DNA of 64,000 nucleotides. Source: Stappia sp. ES.058 (GTDB lineage: Bacteria; Pseudomonadota; Alphaproteobacteria; Rhizobiales; Stappiaceae). This document shows, piece after piece, positions 8,778 through 19,174 of the stretch (positions are counted from its first letter, which is position 1; every line of letters begins with the position of its first letter). Where the stretch lies: the NCBI RefSeq assembly GCF_900105595.1, contig NZ_LT629784.1:682001-746000 (forward strand), given 5' to 3'. Made by a program: the position numbers and the translations under genes. The notes beneath the pieces were generated by a model, which worked only from the letters and a program-made list of their open reading frames with translations, was not told the origin of the DNA and made no database searches.

Positions 8778-9566
8778 ATGACGACGACGGCCGACCGGAT
8801 TGAAAACCCCTTCCTGGTTAAGGTCCGCGTCGTCGGTGCGCTGGTGCTGCGCGAGGCGCGTGTCACCTTCGGATCGGTCAAGCTTGGCTATTTCTGGGCC
8901 GTGGCCGAACCTGTTATCGGGACTGCAATCCTGACCATGATTTTCTCCTACATCGCCCGGCATCCCCCGATCGGGACAAGCTTTGCGTTGTTTTACGCGA
9001 CCGGCATTTTCACCTATCAGATGTATCGAAAATTGGCCGGCTCACTCATGGCCGTGTTTTCCGCAAACCGCGGTCTGCTGGGATACCCCCTGGTGACAGA
9101 GCTGGATGTGGTTTTTGGCCGCTTTATCCTGATCTTCCTGACCTATATCGTCATCTTCACGATCTTCTTTACAGGTCTGATCGTGCTTGGACTGGGGCAT
9201 TTTCCACGGCGGTTTGACATCGTGTTGGGGGCCATCGCCGCGACCGGTCTGCTTGGTCTCGGGGTCGGGTTGGTCAATGCGGTGATTGTGACGCGATGGC
9301 CGACCTGGAAGCGCATTGAGGGGATACTGAGCAGACCCTTGTTTTTTATATCGGGTGTGTTTTTCCTTCCCAGCATGTTTCCGCCGACCTTGCGTTATTA
9401 CATGTCCTGGAATCCTCTGCTTCAAGCGATCGACTGGATGCGTGTCGGGTATTATTCGAACTACAACAGTCTCGTGTTGGATCTTCGTTACTTATGGATC
9501 TGTATTGGCATCTTTTTGGTTATTGGCATGGGCGGCGAGCGCCTTTATCGCAAGAATCGCGAATAG
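8778..9566 (+). CDS. Capsule polysaccharide ABC exporter permease (KpsM/CtrC/BexB-like)
   Basis: ABC-2 type inner-membrane permease, 262 residues, of the group 2 capsule export family. After a short cytoplasmic amphipathic N-terminus there are six hydrophobic segments, including a family-typical stretch around YFWAVAEPVIGTAILTMIFSY and a re-entrant region near ISGVFFLPSMFPP. AAAGG lies about eight bases before the ATG. It forms the channel through which a lipid-linked polysaccharide is flipped to the periplasm, powered by the ATPase encoded next. The protein appears full length. Confidence 0.92.
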   Translation: MTTTADRIENPFLVKVRVVGALVLREARVTFGSVKLGYFWAVAEPVIGTAILTMIFSYIARHPPIGTSFALFYATGIFTYQMYRKLAGSLMAVFSANRGLLGYPLVTELDVVFGRFILIFLTYIVIFTIFFTGLIVLGLGHFPRRFDIVLGAIAATGLLGLGVGLVNAVIVTRWPTWKRIEGILSRPLFFISGVFFLPSMFPPTLRYYMSWNPLLQAIDWMRVGYYSNYNSLVLDLRYLWICIGIFLVIGMGGERLYRKNRE

Positions 9567-9672
9567 CCCTTGATGTTGAGGTGACGTATTTCTGCCGCAG
9601 TGTTTTTTACAGTGTGACGCGGTTCAAACCGGCTGCACGCTTCCGTCTTTATATTCGGGTCTGGGCGATCGA

Positions 9673-10329
9673 ATGATCAGTTTCAAAGGGGTTCGCAAGA
9701 CGTACCGCGTCAACGGCCACCGAAAGGTGGTTATAGACGGGCTGACGCTCGATCTGCCGTCGGATCGCAATGTGGCGATCATCGGTCGGAACGGCGCCGG
9801 CAAGTCGACGCTGATGCGGCTGATCGCCGGCGCGGAGTTGCCGGACGAAGGGCGAATTGTCCGCGAGGGGAAGGTCTCCTGGCCATTGGGGTTCGGTGGC
9901 GGCTTCAATGGCGAAATGACCGGCATCGAAAATGCCCGCTTTGTCGCTCGCATGTACGGGGAGGATACCGAGCGCGTCGAGGCCTATGTGAAGGACTTTG
10001 CGGAGTTGGGCGAATCGATCTACCTGCCGATCCGCACCTATTCGAGCGGGATGAAGGCAAGAATGGCCTTCGGCGTCAGCATGGCGATCGATTTTTCCTA
10101 TTATCTCATCGACGAGGTGACCGCGGTCGGCGATGCACGTTTCAAGCGCAAATGTGCAGCCGTATTTGAGGAAAAAATTGAGAAAGCGAGGATCATCATG
10201 ATCTCGCACAGCATGGGCACGATCCGCCGTTTCTGCCAGAGCGGGTGCTTCATGGAAGCGGGGCGCCTGCACTACTACGAAGACCTTGAAGACGCGATTG
10301 CAGCGCATCACGAGACTCAAGGCGAGTAG
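9673..10329 (+). CDS. Capsule polysaccharide ABC exporter ATP-binding protein (KpsT/CtrD/BexA-like)
   Basis: Cytoplasmic ATPase of the capsule exporter, 218 residues, the normal KpsT length. Walker A is GRNGAGKST (residues 38-46), the signature is YSSGMKARM (near residue 121), Walker B is YYLIDEV, and the H-loop lies at ISHSMGTIR. The short form without an extra carbohydrate-binding C-terminal domain is typical of group 2 capsule export, rather than the Wzt type used for some O-antigens. It follows the permease by 106 bases in the same direction. Confidence 0.93.
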   Translation: MISFKGVRKTYRVNGHRKVVIDGLTLDLPSDRNVAIIGRNGAGKSTLMRLIAGAELPDEGRIVREGKVSWPLGFGGGFNGEMTGIENARFVARMYGEDTERVEAYVKDFAELGESIYLPIRTYSSGMKARMAFGVSMAIDFSYYLIDEVTAVGDARFKRKCAAVFEEKIEKARIIMISHSMGTIRRFCQSGCFMEAGRLHYYEDLEDAIAAHHETQGE

Positions 10330-11649
<1,320 letters not shown>

Positions 11650-11745
11650 CCGGGGCGCCTCCGCTTCCCGGCGGGCCGCTCGACTTGTCCTCGCCCGCCC
11701 AACGCGGTGCTAGGCTTTCCTGACATCTGCTCAGGAGCGCCAGAC

Positions 11746-12837
11746 ATGGACCGGACGCATTTTCTCGGCCTGCCCTACCTTCAGGCCGCACAGGCCCAGA
11801 AGCACGTCACCCACAACGAGGCCCTGCGCCTGATCGATGCCTGCGTGCAGGTCGCGGTGGAAAGCCGCAGCGGCCCGGCCGCGCCGCCGCCTGCGCCGCA
11901 GGAGGGCGAGCGCCACATCGTGCCAGTCGCCGCGTCCGGTGCCTGGGCGGGCGAGGACGGCGCTGTCGCAAGCTTTCTGGATGGCGCCTGGCAGTTCGTC
12001 CAGCCTGTGGCGGGCTGGCTGGTGTGGGTCCGCGACGAGGAACGGCTCATCGTCCATGACGGGACTGCCTTCGTGCCGGCCCACGGGCTGCGCCTCGACG
12101 GGTTGGAACACCTCGGGATCAACGCCACCGCCGACACGACGAACCGATTGACGGTGGCGGGCGGGGGGAGCCTTTTCACTCATGATGGCGCCGGGCACCG
12201 AACGACCATCAACAAGGCCGCAGAGGCCGACACGGCAAGCGTTCTGTTCCAGACCGGCTATTCGGGCCGCGCGGAAATCGGGCTGACCGGTGACGACGAC
12301 CTGCATGTGAAAACAAGCGCGGACGGTGCGACCTGGCACGAGGCGCTGGTGCTGTCGCGCGAAGATGGCGCTGCCCGGCTGCCGGAAGGGCTGCGCCTGG
12401 GGGCGGCAGGCAGCCTTCTCCAGCACTACGAGGAGGGCGTCTGGACACCCGAACTTGTGGGCGCGAACGTTGCCGGCACCCCGACCTATAGCGCGAACGC
12501 CGGAACCTTCGTGCGCATCGGCGCCCTTGTGTTCGTCACGGCCCGCCTCGCCTGGTCGAGCCTTGGGGACCTGAGCGGCACCGCCGTCATCGCCGGCCTG
12601 CCGTATCCCTGCCGAAGCGGCATCGTCAACCGCGCCCCGATGACCACAGCCTGGTACAACAGCGTGTCGATGGGGGCAGACACGACGATGCTCGGCGGCT
12701 TCGTCGAGCCGGGCGAAAGCCACATCCGCCTCTGGGGCGCCTATCAGGCCTACGAGGGCACGAATATGTTCCTGACCGAGGCCCATTTGACCGAAACAGG
12801 TGAGATATATCTGGGATGCAGTTACATAGCCGGCTGA
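11746..12837 (+). CDS. DUF2793 protein with phage-fibre-like C-terminus
   Basis: Protein of 363 residues. Its N-terminal part (about 1-110) matches the DUF2793 pattern (LGLPYLQAAQAQKHVTHNEAL, then alternating W/G-rich VPVAASGAWAG and DGAWQFVQPVAGWLVWV). This family is associated with prophages and gene-transfer agents. The C-terminal part (about 225-363) has the EEGVWTPEL...PTYSANAGTFVRIGALVFV...GLPY pattern common at the tips of phage tail fibres and receptor-binding proteins. No signal peptide is visible. ATG 11746 follows CAGGAG with suitable spacing; an upstream in-frame start at 11707 is less likely. It lies alone inside a capsule locus with no other phage genes, so its role is unknown. 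Binding to the encoded capsule is a hypothesis. Confidence 0.75.
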   Translation: MDRTHFLGLPYLQAAQAQKHVTHNEALRLIDACVQVAVESRSGPAAPPPAPQEGERHIVPVAASGAWAGEDGAVASFLDGAWQFVQPVAGWLVWVRDEERLIVHDGTAFVPAHGLRLDGLEHLGINATADTTNRLTVAGGGSLFTHDGAGHRTTINKAAEADTASVLFQTGYSGRAEIGLTGDDDLHVKTSADGATWHEALVLSREDGAARLPEGLRLGAAGSLLQHYEEGVWTPELVGANVAGTPTYSANAGTFVRIGALVFVTARLAWSSLGDLSGTAVIAGLPYPCRSGIVNRAPMTTAWYNSVSMGADTTMLGGFVEPGESHIRLWGAYQAYEGTNMFLTEAHLTETGEIYLGCSYIAG

Positions 12838-12864
12838 GTTGGTTCGCGCCACTGAGTGAGTGGT

Positions 12865-15800
12865 TCAGACCCTTGAAAGCCAAGCGTTGAGACGTTCAAT
12901 CAGCGCCAGGACGAGCGATGACTTGTCCCTGTACCGTTCGCCAAATATGTGTTCAATACTGTTGTGCCAAATGTCTGAGTTGTCGTTCTTTCTGACCCGC
13001 CACTCGATCTCGGAAGAGTTTGCCAATAGTAGCGTTTCTTGACCCAGAGCCCCGGATAGCTCGGCCACCGTGGTGCATGGGGCAATCACCAGATCAAGAC
13101 AAGAAATCAGAGAAGCGACGCCGTCCAGATCATTGTACTGGTCCAAACCTCTCAGATTTAACAGTCGTCCAGGAAATTTCTTTTCAATGAATGCGAGCTC
13201 TTCGGTGCAATCATCATATTGCAAATTGACGAATTGGGCATTTGTTGATTCAAAAAGTGGCATTAGATCATCAACTGAAAGATAATGTTCTTGTCTTGAC
13301 TGAAGCGTTACGCTACTTCGCCAATTCAATCCAACCAGTGGGCCGGATGATGGGAGCTGTGAGCGAAACTGTTTTGATCGCAACGGATCTGCTTTCAAGT
13401 ATGCGGAGCCTGAAAAGTCGGACGAATCTTTCAGGAGATCGGCTAGAAGGTCGGTTACGAGGCCCACGCTAGTGGACTTATCGCAATAATCCGCCGCGTG
13501 ATTGTCCATTGCTGACATGAGGTCGGCAAATGGCAATTTGTCGTATCTGTCAATTAATACGCGTTCATTTCTCAAAATACGTTGAGTGGGAAAAAATTTA
13601 ATTCCGCTTTCGGTAAAGGAACGCTGAAATAAATTGAAGAGGCGTGGCTCCACGCCAATCGAAATTTCTTCGAATTTCAAAAATTCCTTGACTGTATTAT
13701 ACGTCGAGGCGAAGCGAATTTCATCGCCCGGTCCGTATATTGGGAGCAAAGTGATTGATTTTCCTTCGTAACTGTAGTTGCTATTTGAAATATGCTTTTG
13801 GGGGAAGGCGCGAGCTAAGTCTTTCGACACGCCTACTTCACGATAGGTCCTGAAACCATCTGCATAGCGATGGGTTCCCAAGGCGATTTTGCATGGCAGC
13901 GTTTGTCCAAGGTCAATTTTTTGACCAGAAGCCTCTGAAAGGAGGCGGTCAGCTTTCAGGTAATTCCCAGTGTAGAGGCAAATCTTGAGAGCCTCATCAT
14001 AGACAAGCTTGTTTTTGTAGGTTGCTAGCGTTCTGTCAATTAGGGACTCGGCCTCTGCATATCGGTCTAGATAGGTTAGACAACGGCTCGTTGCGACGGC
14101 TGATTGATAGCTCTGGCTATCTGATGCAACGGCGTGGATGATGTCGAGTGCGTCTTCAAAGTGGCCGATTTCGAGCAAGGTTTGAACATATGGAATGTCT
14201 AGCTTGAAAGCCAGACGGTGTGATTTCAACAAGGTCGTATTTGCCATACCAAATGTGTCCACGCCCTCCATGTCATCAAGACGCGCGATGGCAATTGGTA
14301 TCATGTTGGGCCGTATACTGGCACAAAGGGCAGCTTCATCAAAAAGATGGTCGAATGAAACATATGGGCAGGTCTTCCAATACAGTTTGAGCGCCCAGGC
14401 CGTTTGTGGACCCAAGATATGCATTCCCAATTGAGCCAGGCTGTGTGCAGAGTGGAAGTCGAATAATTGCCAGGCAACTTCGGCTGACATTTCTATGAGT
14501 GAATTGCACTGTCCGTCGATTATTGTAGCTGCGCATATCTCATCAAGCGCAACAGAGAATTCAGCGTTGTTAAGCAGAAGACTTGCCCGGTCGCGGCAGA
14601 CCTTCGGGTCGGTTGCAATGGCGGTCGTCGTTTCTGAATTGTCCGGTCCGTTCAGGTTGGAGGAGTGCTTCTGAACACCCTGCGACATGATCTCATACAG
14701 CTCTAGCGAGAGGGAACGATTATGGCTTTCCTCAGCCAGTTTACTGAAAAGAGATGCTGTGTTGATTTCTGGGCGATGCCTGTAGAGATCAAGAAGGAAG
14801 GAGTTGGCCGAACGTCTATCCATATAGGGGAGGATGTCCCCAAGAACTGGGACTAATTCTCTTATGTCCAGCTTTGCCGCGATGATCGTTGCGGTAGCTC
14901 GATGAAAAATGGGACCTTTATTTTCTACAAATATTTTTATAATTTTACTTGAAAATTTCTTTTCGTGAATTAAAAATGAACCTTTGGGAGCAAAAATTAT
15001 TTGTGTGAGGGTCGCTAAGGGCGATACCTCTGGCGAGACTATCATGCGCCTCAAAGCCGCAATCGACGATATATCGGATTTTCCTCGCAAATGCGTCAAA
15101 GCGGCTATGGGCGGTAAGTCGAGAATCGAAGAATTCACATGATCGCTTGCTTGACTGCGTTCGATTTGCAAAAGGGCCCTATCTCCAGTGATGCGGAAAG
15201 CTGCGGCTTGCAAACCCAAATAGTTCTCGGTGACATCCGCCAGATACGTCGGATACTTCAGATAGACGCCGGCGAAGAGCTCAAGCACCGTCAGGTTTCT
15301 GCCGCGGTGTTTTTGTGTCCGGTCGTCGGTCAGCCCCCATCCGGCATAGAAGGGGGTTCCGAGGGTCGTTACTGTCAGCCCGCGCAACAGCGCTTCGAGA
15401 CCCGATAGGGAGGACAGCGTGTAGACGTGATCGACCGTTTCGAGCATGTCGATAAGCGGTCCGTCGGGCGAGACGATCCGTGCGAATTTCTCGATCCGCT
15501 CGGCCTTGAACTTGCTGCGCTGGTAGCCGTGATAGATATCCGGATGCGGACGATAGAGGATTTCCGCGTCCGGGTTTTCCAGCTTTGCCAGACGCACGAT
15601 GTCGCCCATGCGCCAGCCCGCCGAATTCCCCATGCGCACGGCCGCATCATTGTCGACCTGGCCGAGCACCAGGACGCGCCGGCGCGTCTTGACCGAGAAA
15701 TGTCGCGCCGGGTCGCCGACATCCGGCAGGTTGTATTTCGACAGCCGCTTCTCGATCAGCAGGTCGAGCGCCGAGCGCGCGTTCTCCATAAGGGCCGTGT

Positions 15801-16446
15801 CGCCGGCGAAATCGTGGCTTGCAAGAATGTCGGCAAGGTCGTTGGGCTCGCCGGCGTTGTAGTAGAGCCCCTTGCTGTCGAAAACCAGTGAGTAGGGTGT
15901 CGCGTGGCTTGCGCCGAGCTCGGCCGAGCGCAGGAACCCGTCCTCCACGCGAATGAGCGGGATTCCTTTCTTACGGGCAAAGCGGGCGAGCCAGCCCGGG
16001 TCGGTGTAGCCCCAGACGTAGATACGACTTGGCGCCGGCTGCATGGTCTTGGCCGCGCGCCATGCGTCCCATCCGAGAAACTTGCGGGGCGCGAAGGCAA
16101 TGCGTACGTCCGGGCAGTAGTCGGCCATGAAGCCGTACTTCCAGGCGTTGAAGCCGAAGGCCAGGGCGAGCGGCGCCTCGGGCGTCTTGCGCCAGGCGCG
16201 GCCGACCAGATGAAACGCCTCGACACCTGTCGGCGCGTCCGGCAGGGCCGGGGCATAGTGGACCTCATAGGGATACTTGTCGCCGGTCGGGACCTTTCGG
16301 TCGAAGAAGGCGAGCGCGCGGTCGTTCAACCCGCTGAGGATCGAGCGGGGTGTCGGCTTCTGGGTAACCCGGTCAAGGGTACTCCCTACAAGTCGTGTCG
16401 ACTTGCGAAGTACCTTCTCGAGAGACGGCAGGACCCGGACGCGCAT
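12865..16446 (-). CDS. Capsule glycosyltransferase chimera: KpsC-type domain plus TPR-like and second glycosyltransferase-like region
   Basis: Unusually long protein of 1193 residues. The N-terminal part (about 60-410) is a single KpsC-type capsule transferase domain, with family motifs RVEDGFLRSAELGA, YRPHPDI and the SLSGLEALLRG...GTPFYAGWGLTDD stretch. KpsC proteins normally carry two such domains and build the beta-Kdo linker of lipid-anchored capsules. Residues of about 440-900 look helical and repeat-like (TPR-type). The last 250 residues resemble the GT9/GT41-like tail of TPR-linked glycosyltransferases (VGLNWRSS, DLVIAPCTTVAELSGALG). Base composition drops sharply beyond about residue 440. 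It ends the leftward pseC-F-GH-I operon; GAGAG precedes the ATG. Domain functions are inferred. Confidence 0.8.
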   Translation of the reverse strand: MRVRVLPSLEKVLRKSTRLVGSTLDRVTQKPTPRSILSGLNDRALAFFDRKVPTGDKYPYEVHYAPALPDAPTGVEAFHLVGRAWRKTPEAPLALAFGFNAWKYGFMADYCPDVRIAFAPRKFLGWDAWRAAKTMQPAPSRIYVWGYTDPGWLARFARKKGIPLIRVEDGFLRSAELGASHATPYSLVFDSKGLYYNAGEPNDLADILASHDFAGDTALMENARSALDLLIEKRLSKYNLPDVGDPARHFSVKTRRRVLVLGQVDNDAAVRMGNSAGWRMGDIVRLAKLENPDAEILYRPHPDIYHGYQRSKFKAERIEKFARIVSPDGPLIDMLETVDHVYTLSSLSGLEALLRGLTVTTLGTPFYAGWGLTDDRTQKHRGRNLTVLELFAGVYLKYPTYLADVTENYLGLQAAAFRITGDRALLQIERSQASDHVNSSILDLPPIAALTHLRGKSDISSIAALRRMIVSPEVSPLATLTQIIFAPKGSFLIHEKKFSSKIIKIFVENKGPIFHRATATIIAAKLDIRELVPVLGDILPYMDRRSANSFLLDLYRHRPEINTASLFSKLAEESHNRSLSLELYEIMSQGVQKHSSNLNGPDNSETTTAIATDPKVCRDRASLLLNNAEFSVALDEICAATIIDGQCNSLIEMSAEVAWQLFDFHSAHSLAQLGMHILGPQTAWALKLYWKTCPYVSFDHLFDEAALCASIRPNMIPIAIARLDDMEGVDTFGMANTTLLKSHRLAFKLDIPYVQTLLEIGHFEDALDIIHAVASDSQSYQSAVATSRCLTYLDRYAEAESLIDRTLATYKNKLVYDEALKICLYTGNYLKADRLLSEASGQKIDLGQTLPCKIALGTHRYADGFRTYREVGVSKDLARAFPQKHISNSNYSYEGKSITLLPIYGPGDEIRFASTYNTVKEFLKFEEISIGVEPRLFNLFQRSFTESGIKFFPTQRILRNERVLIDRYDKLPFADLMSAMDNHAADYCDKSTSVGLVTDLLADLLKDSSDFSGSAYLKADPLRSKQFRSQLPSSGPLVGLNWRSSVTLQSRQEHYLSVDDLMPLFESTNAQFVNLQYDDCTEELAFIEKKFPGRLLNLRGLDQYNDLDGVASLISCLDLVIAPCTTVAELSGALGQETLLLANSSEIEWRVRKNDNSDIWHNSIEHIFGERYRDKSSLVLALIERLNAWLSRV

Positions 16447-16493
16447 AAATGCTCTCTTTTCGTTGTGTTGTCGTGGAAATGGGACAGCTGGTC

Positions 16494-17549
16494 TCAGCCG
16501 AGGTCCGTTTCGCTCAGGCGTTCACCGGCCTCGATGTCACGGGTGGCCGCACATCCGAGAAGCGTCTCGAAGTGGCGTGGCGCCAGGCTGTAGCCGGGCC
16601 GGCATATCTTGAGGTTGTCGCGGCTGAAAACCGTGCCTTTCGCGATGTCCCGGCTCGGATAGATCGACTGGCGGAACGGGCGCGATCCGTCCTCGTTCTT
16701 CGTTCCGCCATAGCGGACCTCGCCGGAGGCGCGCCAGGCGCGGGTGGTTTCTTCCTTCAGCAGGCGCATTTCCCAGGGTTCGAGGGAAAACGACGAGTCC
16801 ACCCCACCGTCGGCCCTGTCGAGAGTGAAGTGCTTCTCGATCACGGTGGCGCCATGCACCACCGAGGCGACCGCGACGCCGGTGCCCGGCGTATGGTCCG
16901 ACAGGCCCACCTGCACGCCGAAACGCCGCGCCATGTCGGGGATCGTCAGCAGGTTGGCGTCCGAGGCATTGGCCGGATACTGGCTGGTGCACTTGAGGAG
17001 CACGATGTCGCGCGCGCCCGCATCGCGCGCGATGGCCACGGCCTCGCCGATCTCCGCCTCGCTCGCCATGCCGGTGGACATGATCATCGGCTTGCCCGTG
17101 CGCGCGGCCCTGGCGATCAGCGGCAGATGCGTCATCTCGAAGGACGCGATCTTGAACATCGGCACGCCGAGGCTGTCGAGGAAGTCGACCGCGCTTTCAT
17201 CGAACGGCGTGGAAAAGGCGAGAACGCCGAACTCGGCCGCCGCCGCGAAGAGATCCGCGTGCCAGTCCCAGGGCGTATGCGCTTCCTTGTAAAGGTCGTG
17301 GAGCTGCCGGCCGTTCCACAGGCTCTTCGGATCGTCGATCATGAAATCGGGCAACCGGCTGTCCAGCGTGATCGTGTCGGCCGTGTAGGTCTGGAACTTC
17401 AGACAGTCGACGCCGCATTGCGCCGCCTGCCGCACGATCTCGAGCGCGCGCTCCTTGGATCCGTTGTGGTTGCCCGACATTTCCGCGATGACGAAAGGCT
17501 CGGCATCCTGTCCGATGACACGGTCTCCGATCCTGATCGGCTGGGCCAT
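16494..17549 (-). CDS. pseI: Pseudaminic acid synthase
   Basis: NeuB-family enzyme, 351 residues, that condenses 6-deoxy-AltdiNAc with phosphoenolpyruvate to give pseudaminic acid. The N-terminal TIM barrel (to about residue 280) contains EMSGNHNGS, KFQTYTADTITL, the FSTPFDESAVDFL segment and the LSDHTPG metal/PEP-site motif. The C-terminal SAF (antifreeze-like) domain covers about 290-351. Choice of PseI over NeuB or LegI rests on the complete pse set around it. Its start lies only two bases beyond the pseGH stop, so the genes are translationally linked. Confidence 0.93.
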   Translation of the reverse strand: MAQPIRIGDRVIGQDAEPFVIAEMSGNHNGSKERALEIVRQAAQCGVDCLKFQTYTADTITLDSRLPDFMIDDPKSLWNGRQLHDLYKEAHTPWDWHADLFAAAAEFGVLAFSTPFDESAVDFLDSLGVPMFKIASFEMTHLPLIARAARTGKPMIMSTGMASEAEIGEAVAIARDAGARDIVLLKCTSQYPANASDANLLTIPDMARRFGVQVGLSDHTPGTGVAVASVVHGATVIEKHFTLDRADGGVDSSFSLEPWEMRLLKEETTRAWRASGEVRYGGTKNEDGSRPFRQSIYPSRDIAKGTVFSRDNLKICRPGYSLAPRHFETLLGCAATRDIEAGERLSETDLG

Positions 17550-17551
17550 TT

Positions 17552-19174
17552 CTACTCTCGCTCACTGCGTTGGGATGTTTCAACCGGGGACCAGAAGAAC
17601 AGGTCCGGCGCAAAGGGACGATAGCCTGCCTTTGCGAAGAGGCTATGCGATGCCGTATTTCCTGGCAAGATACGGGCTATCTGGATTTCCCCGTCGTGCA
17701 CATGCTGGAGTTCGCGCAGTGCGCGCAGTGCCACGCCGCATCCGTGAAACTCCGGCGCGGTCACGATTGAGACTTCGCGGCACCGGTCTGGAGCAACTCC
17801 GGGCGGAGACGGGCAACCGCTCTTGTCGAGACGCACGAGCCCGGCGGCAATGCCGTCCGTTTCTGCGATGTAGAAGCTGCAGTCTTGATCGGAAAGCTTC
17901 CGGTCGAGCCAGTTCAGATGATCCGCCCACGCGGGCACGGACGGGTTGACGGCAAAGCGGCGTGTTGCCGGGTCGCTCTGCCACTCATGCATCAGGCGGG
18001 CGTCCTCCATCCGCGCCGGCCTGAGGGCAAGGTGTCCGGTGCGGATGCGCGCGCCAAGTCCGGCCGAGATCGCACGGGTCACGCCCTGTCCGTCGACCAG
18101 CTCGCGCGCAGTCATGCTCAAGGAGGCGAGTTGGTCGGACGACAGAAGCGGTTCGACGACACGCAGAGCCCATTCCGCAGCATCGACCTGCGGATCGAAG
18201 ATGCCGTCGTCGATTGCGGCTCCCGTGTCGGCGAGCGCGCGCGCAACGCCTCTTTGATTGTCCGCGATGACAAGCATGACGCTTGGCAGGCCGAGGCAGC
18301 ACCGCTCCCAGGCCGATGAGCCGGCCGCGCCGACGGCAAGGTCCATTCGCGACAGGAAGCCGGCCATGTCGCGGATGTCGCGATGAATTTCAAGCCGGGG
18401 GCCGATCTCTGCGCGGCGCTCCTCCAGCCTGGCGCCATGCGGATAGGCGCCGCCGACGAGGACATGCAGCGTCAACCCGTGCGCTTGCGCAAGCGGGGCA
18501 AGGCCGTCGATCACCCAGCCGGTCGCGTCCGGTTGGTCCGCCCCGCCCATGTTGATCAGCACGTGGTGCGCGGGCCGGCCTTGCGCATAGGCGACGTCAC
18601 GCGCGGCAAGGGATTGCGGGCGCAGTTCGGCAAAGTCCGGGCGCAGCAGCGCGAACTCCGCTCCGACGAGACATGTGCAGCCATCGGGCACGCGCCCGCG
18701 ATAGGCGTCGGCGCTCTTCGATAGAGTGGAATCGACAACGACATCCCCGACGTGCGGACGGTCGAGGTCGTCGATGCACAGCATCGGCGCGCCGGGGAAT
18801 TCCGCCCGCACGATCTCCTCCCACTCCCGGTCGAGGCCGTAATGGTCGACGACGACAAGCGCGGGCCGGTCCAGTCCGGCGGCTTCGGCCGCCGCGCCGG
18901 TCGCTTTCGCGTCATGCGCCTGTGTGGTGCCGAGCCAGCGGCCGTAGTCGCCCTGCTCGGGCAAGGGCGCAGGACCGTCCGGTGACAGCAGGTGCAGGTC
19001 GTGGCCGGCCTGGTGGATGAGGTCGGCCAGGGCCGGATGCAGGGTACGGCTGACGAAGGTCGCGCGGAAGCCCCGGCGCGCCAGGGCATCCGCCAGGGTC
19101 AGGCAGCGCATGACGTGGCCGGTGCCCATGCGGGCCGAGCCGTCGACACGGAAAAGGGCTGCCGGTGACTTCAC
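17552..19174 (-). CDS. pseG: Fused UDP-sugar hydrolase / N-acetyltransferase (PseG-PseH)
   Basis: Bifunctional protein of 540 residues. Residues 1 to about 360 are PseG, a GT-B-fold hydrolase that removes UDP from UDP-6-deoxy-AltdiNAc (RVDGSARMGTGHVMRCL at the N-terminus, NMGGADQPD, and the VGAAGSSAWERCCLGLPS segment). Residues of about 370-540 form a GNAT domain equivalent to PseH, which acetylates the 4-amino group before hydrolysis (LRPARMEDARLMHEWQSDP; acetyl-CoA region near HGCGVALRALRE). In most organisms these are separate genes. The GTG start overlaps the pseF stop (GTGA). The fusion order places the later-acting hydrolase first. Confidence in both domains is high. Confidence 0.9.
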   Translation of the reverse strand: MKSPAALFRVDGSARMGTGHVMRCLTLADALARRGFRATFVSRTLHPALADLIHQAGHDLHLLSPDGPAPLPEQGDYGRWLGTTQAHDAKATGAAAEAAGLDRPALVVVDHYGLDREWEEIVRAEFPGAPMLCIDDLDRPHVGDVVVDSTLSKSADAYRGRVPDGCTCLVGAEFALLRPDFAELRPQSLAARDVAYAQGRPAHHVLINMGGADQPDATGWVIDGLAPLAQAHGLTLHVLVGGAYPHGARLEERRAEIGPRLEIHRDIRDMAGFLSRMDLAVGAAGSSAWERCCLGLPSVMLVIADNQRGVARALADTGAAIDDGIFDPQVDAAEWALRVVEPLLSSDQLASLSMTARELVDGQGVTRAISAGLGARIRTGHLALRPARMEDARLMHEWQSDPATRRFAVNPSVPAWADHLNWLDRKLSDQDCSFYIAETDGIAAGLVRLDKSGCPSPPGVAPDRCREVSIVTAPEFHGCGVALRALRELQHVHDGEIQIARILPGNTASHSLFAKAGYRPFAPDLFFWSPVETSQRSERE

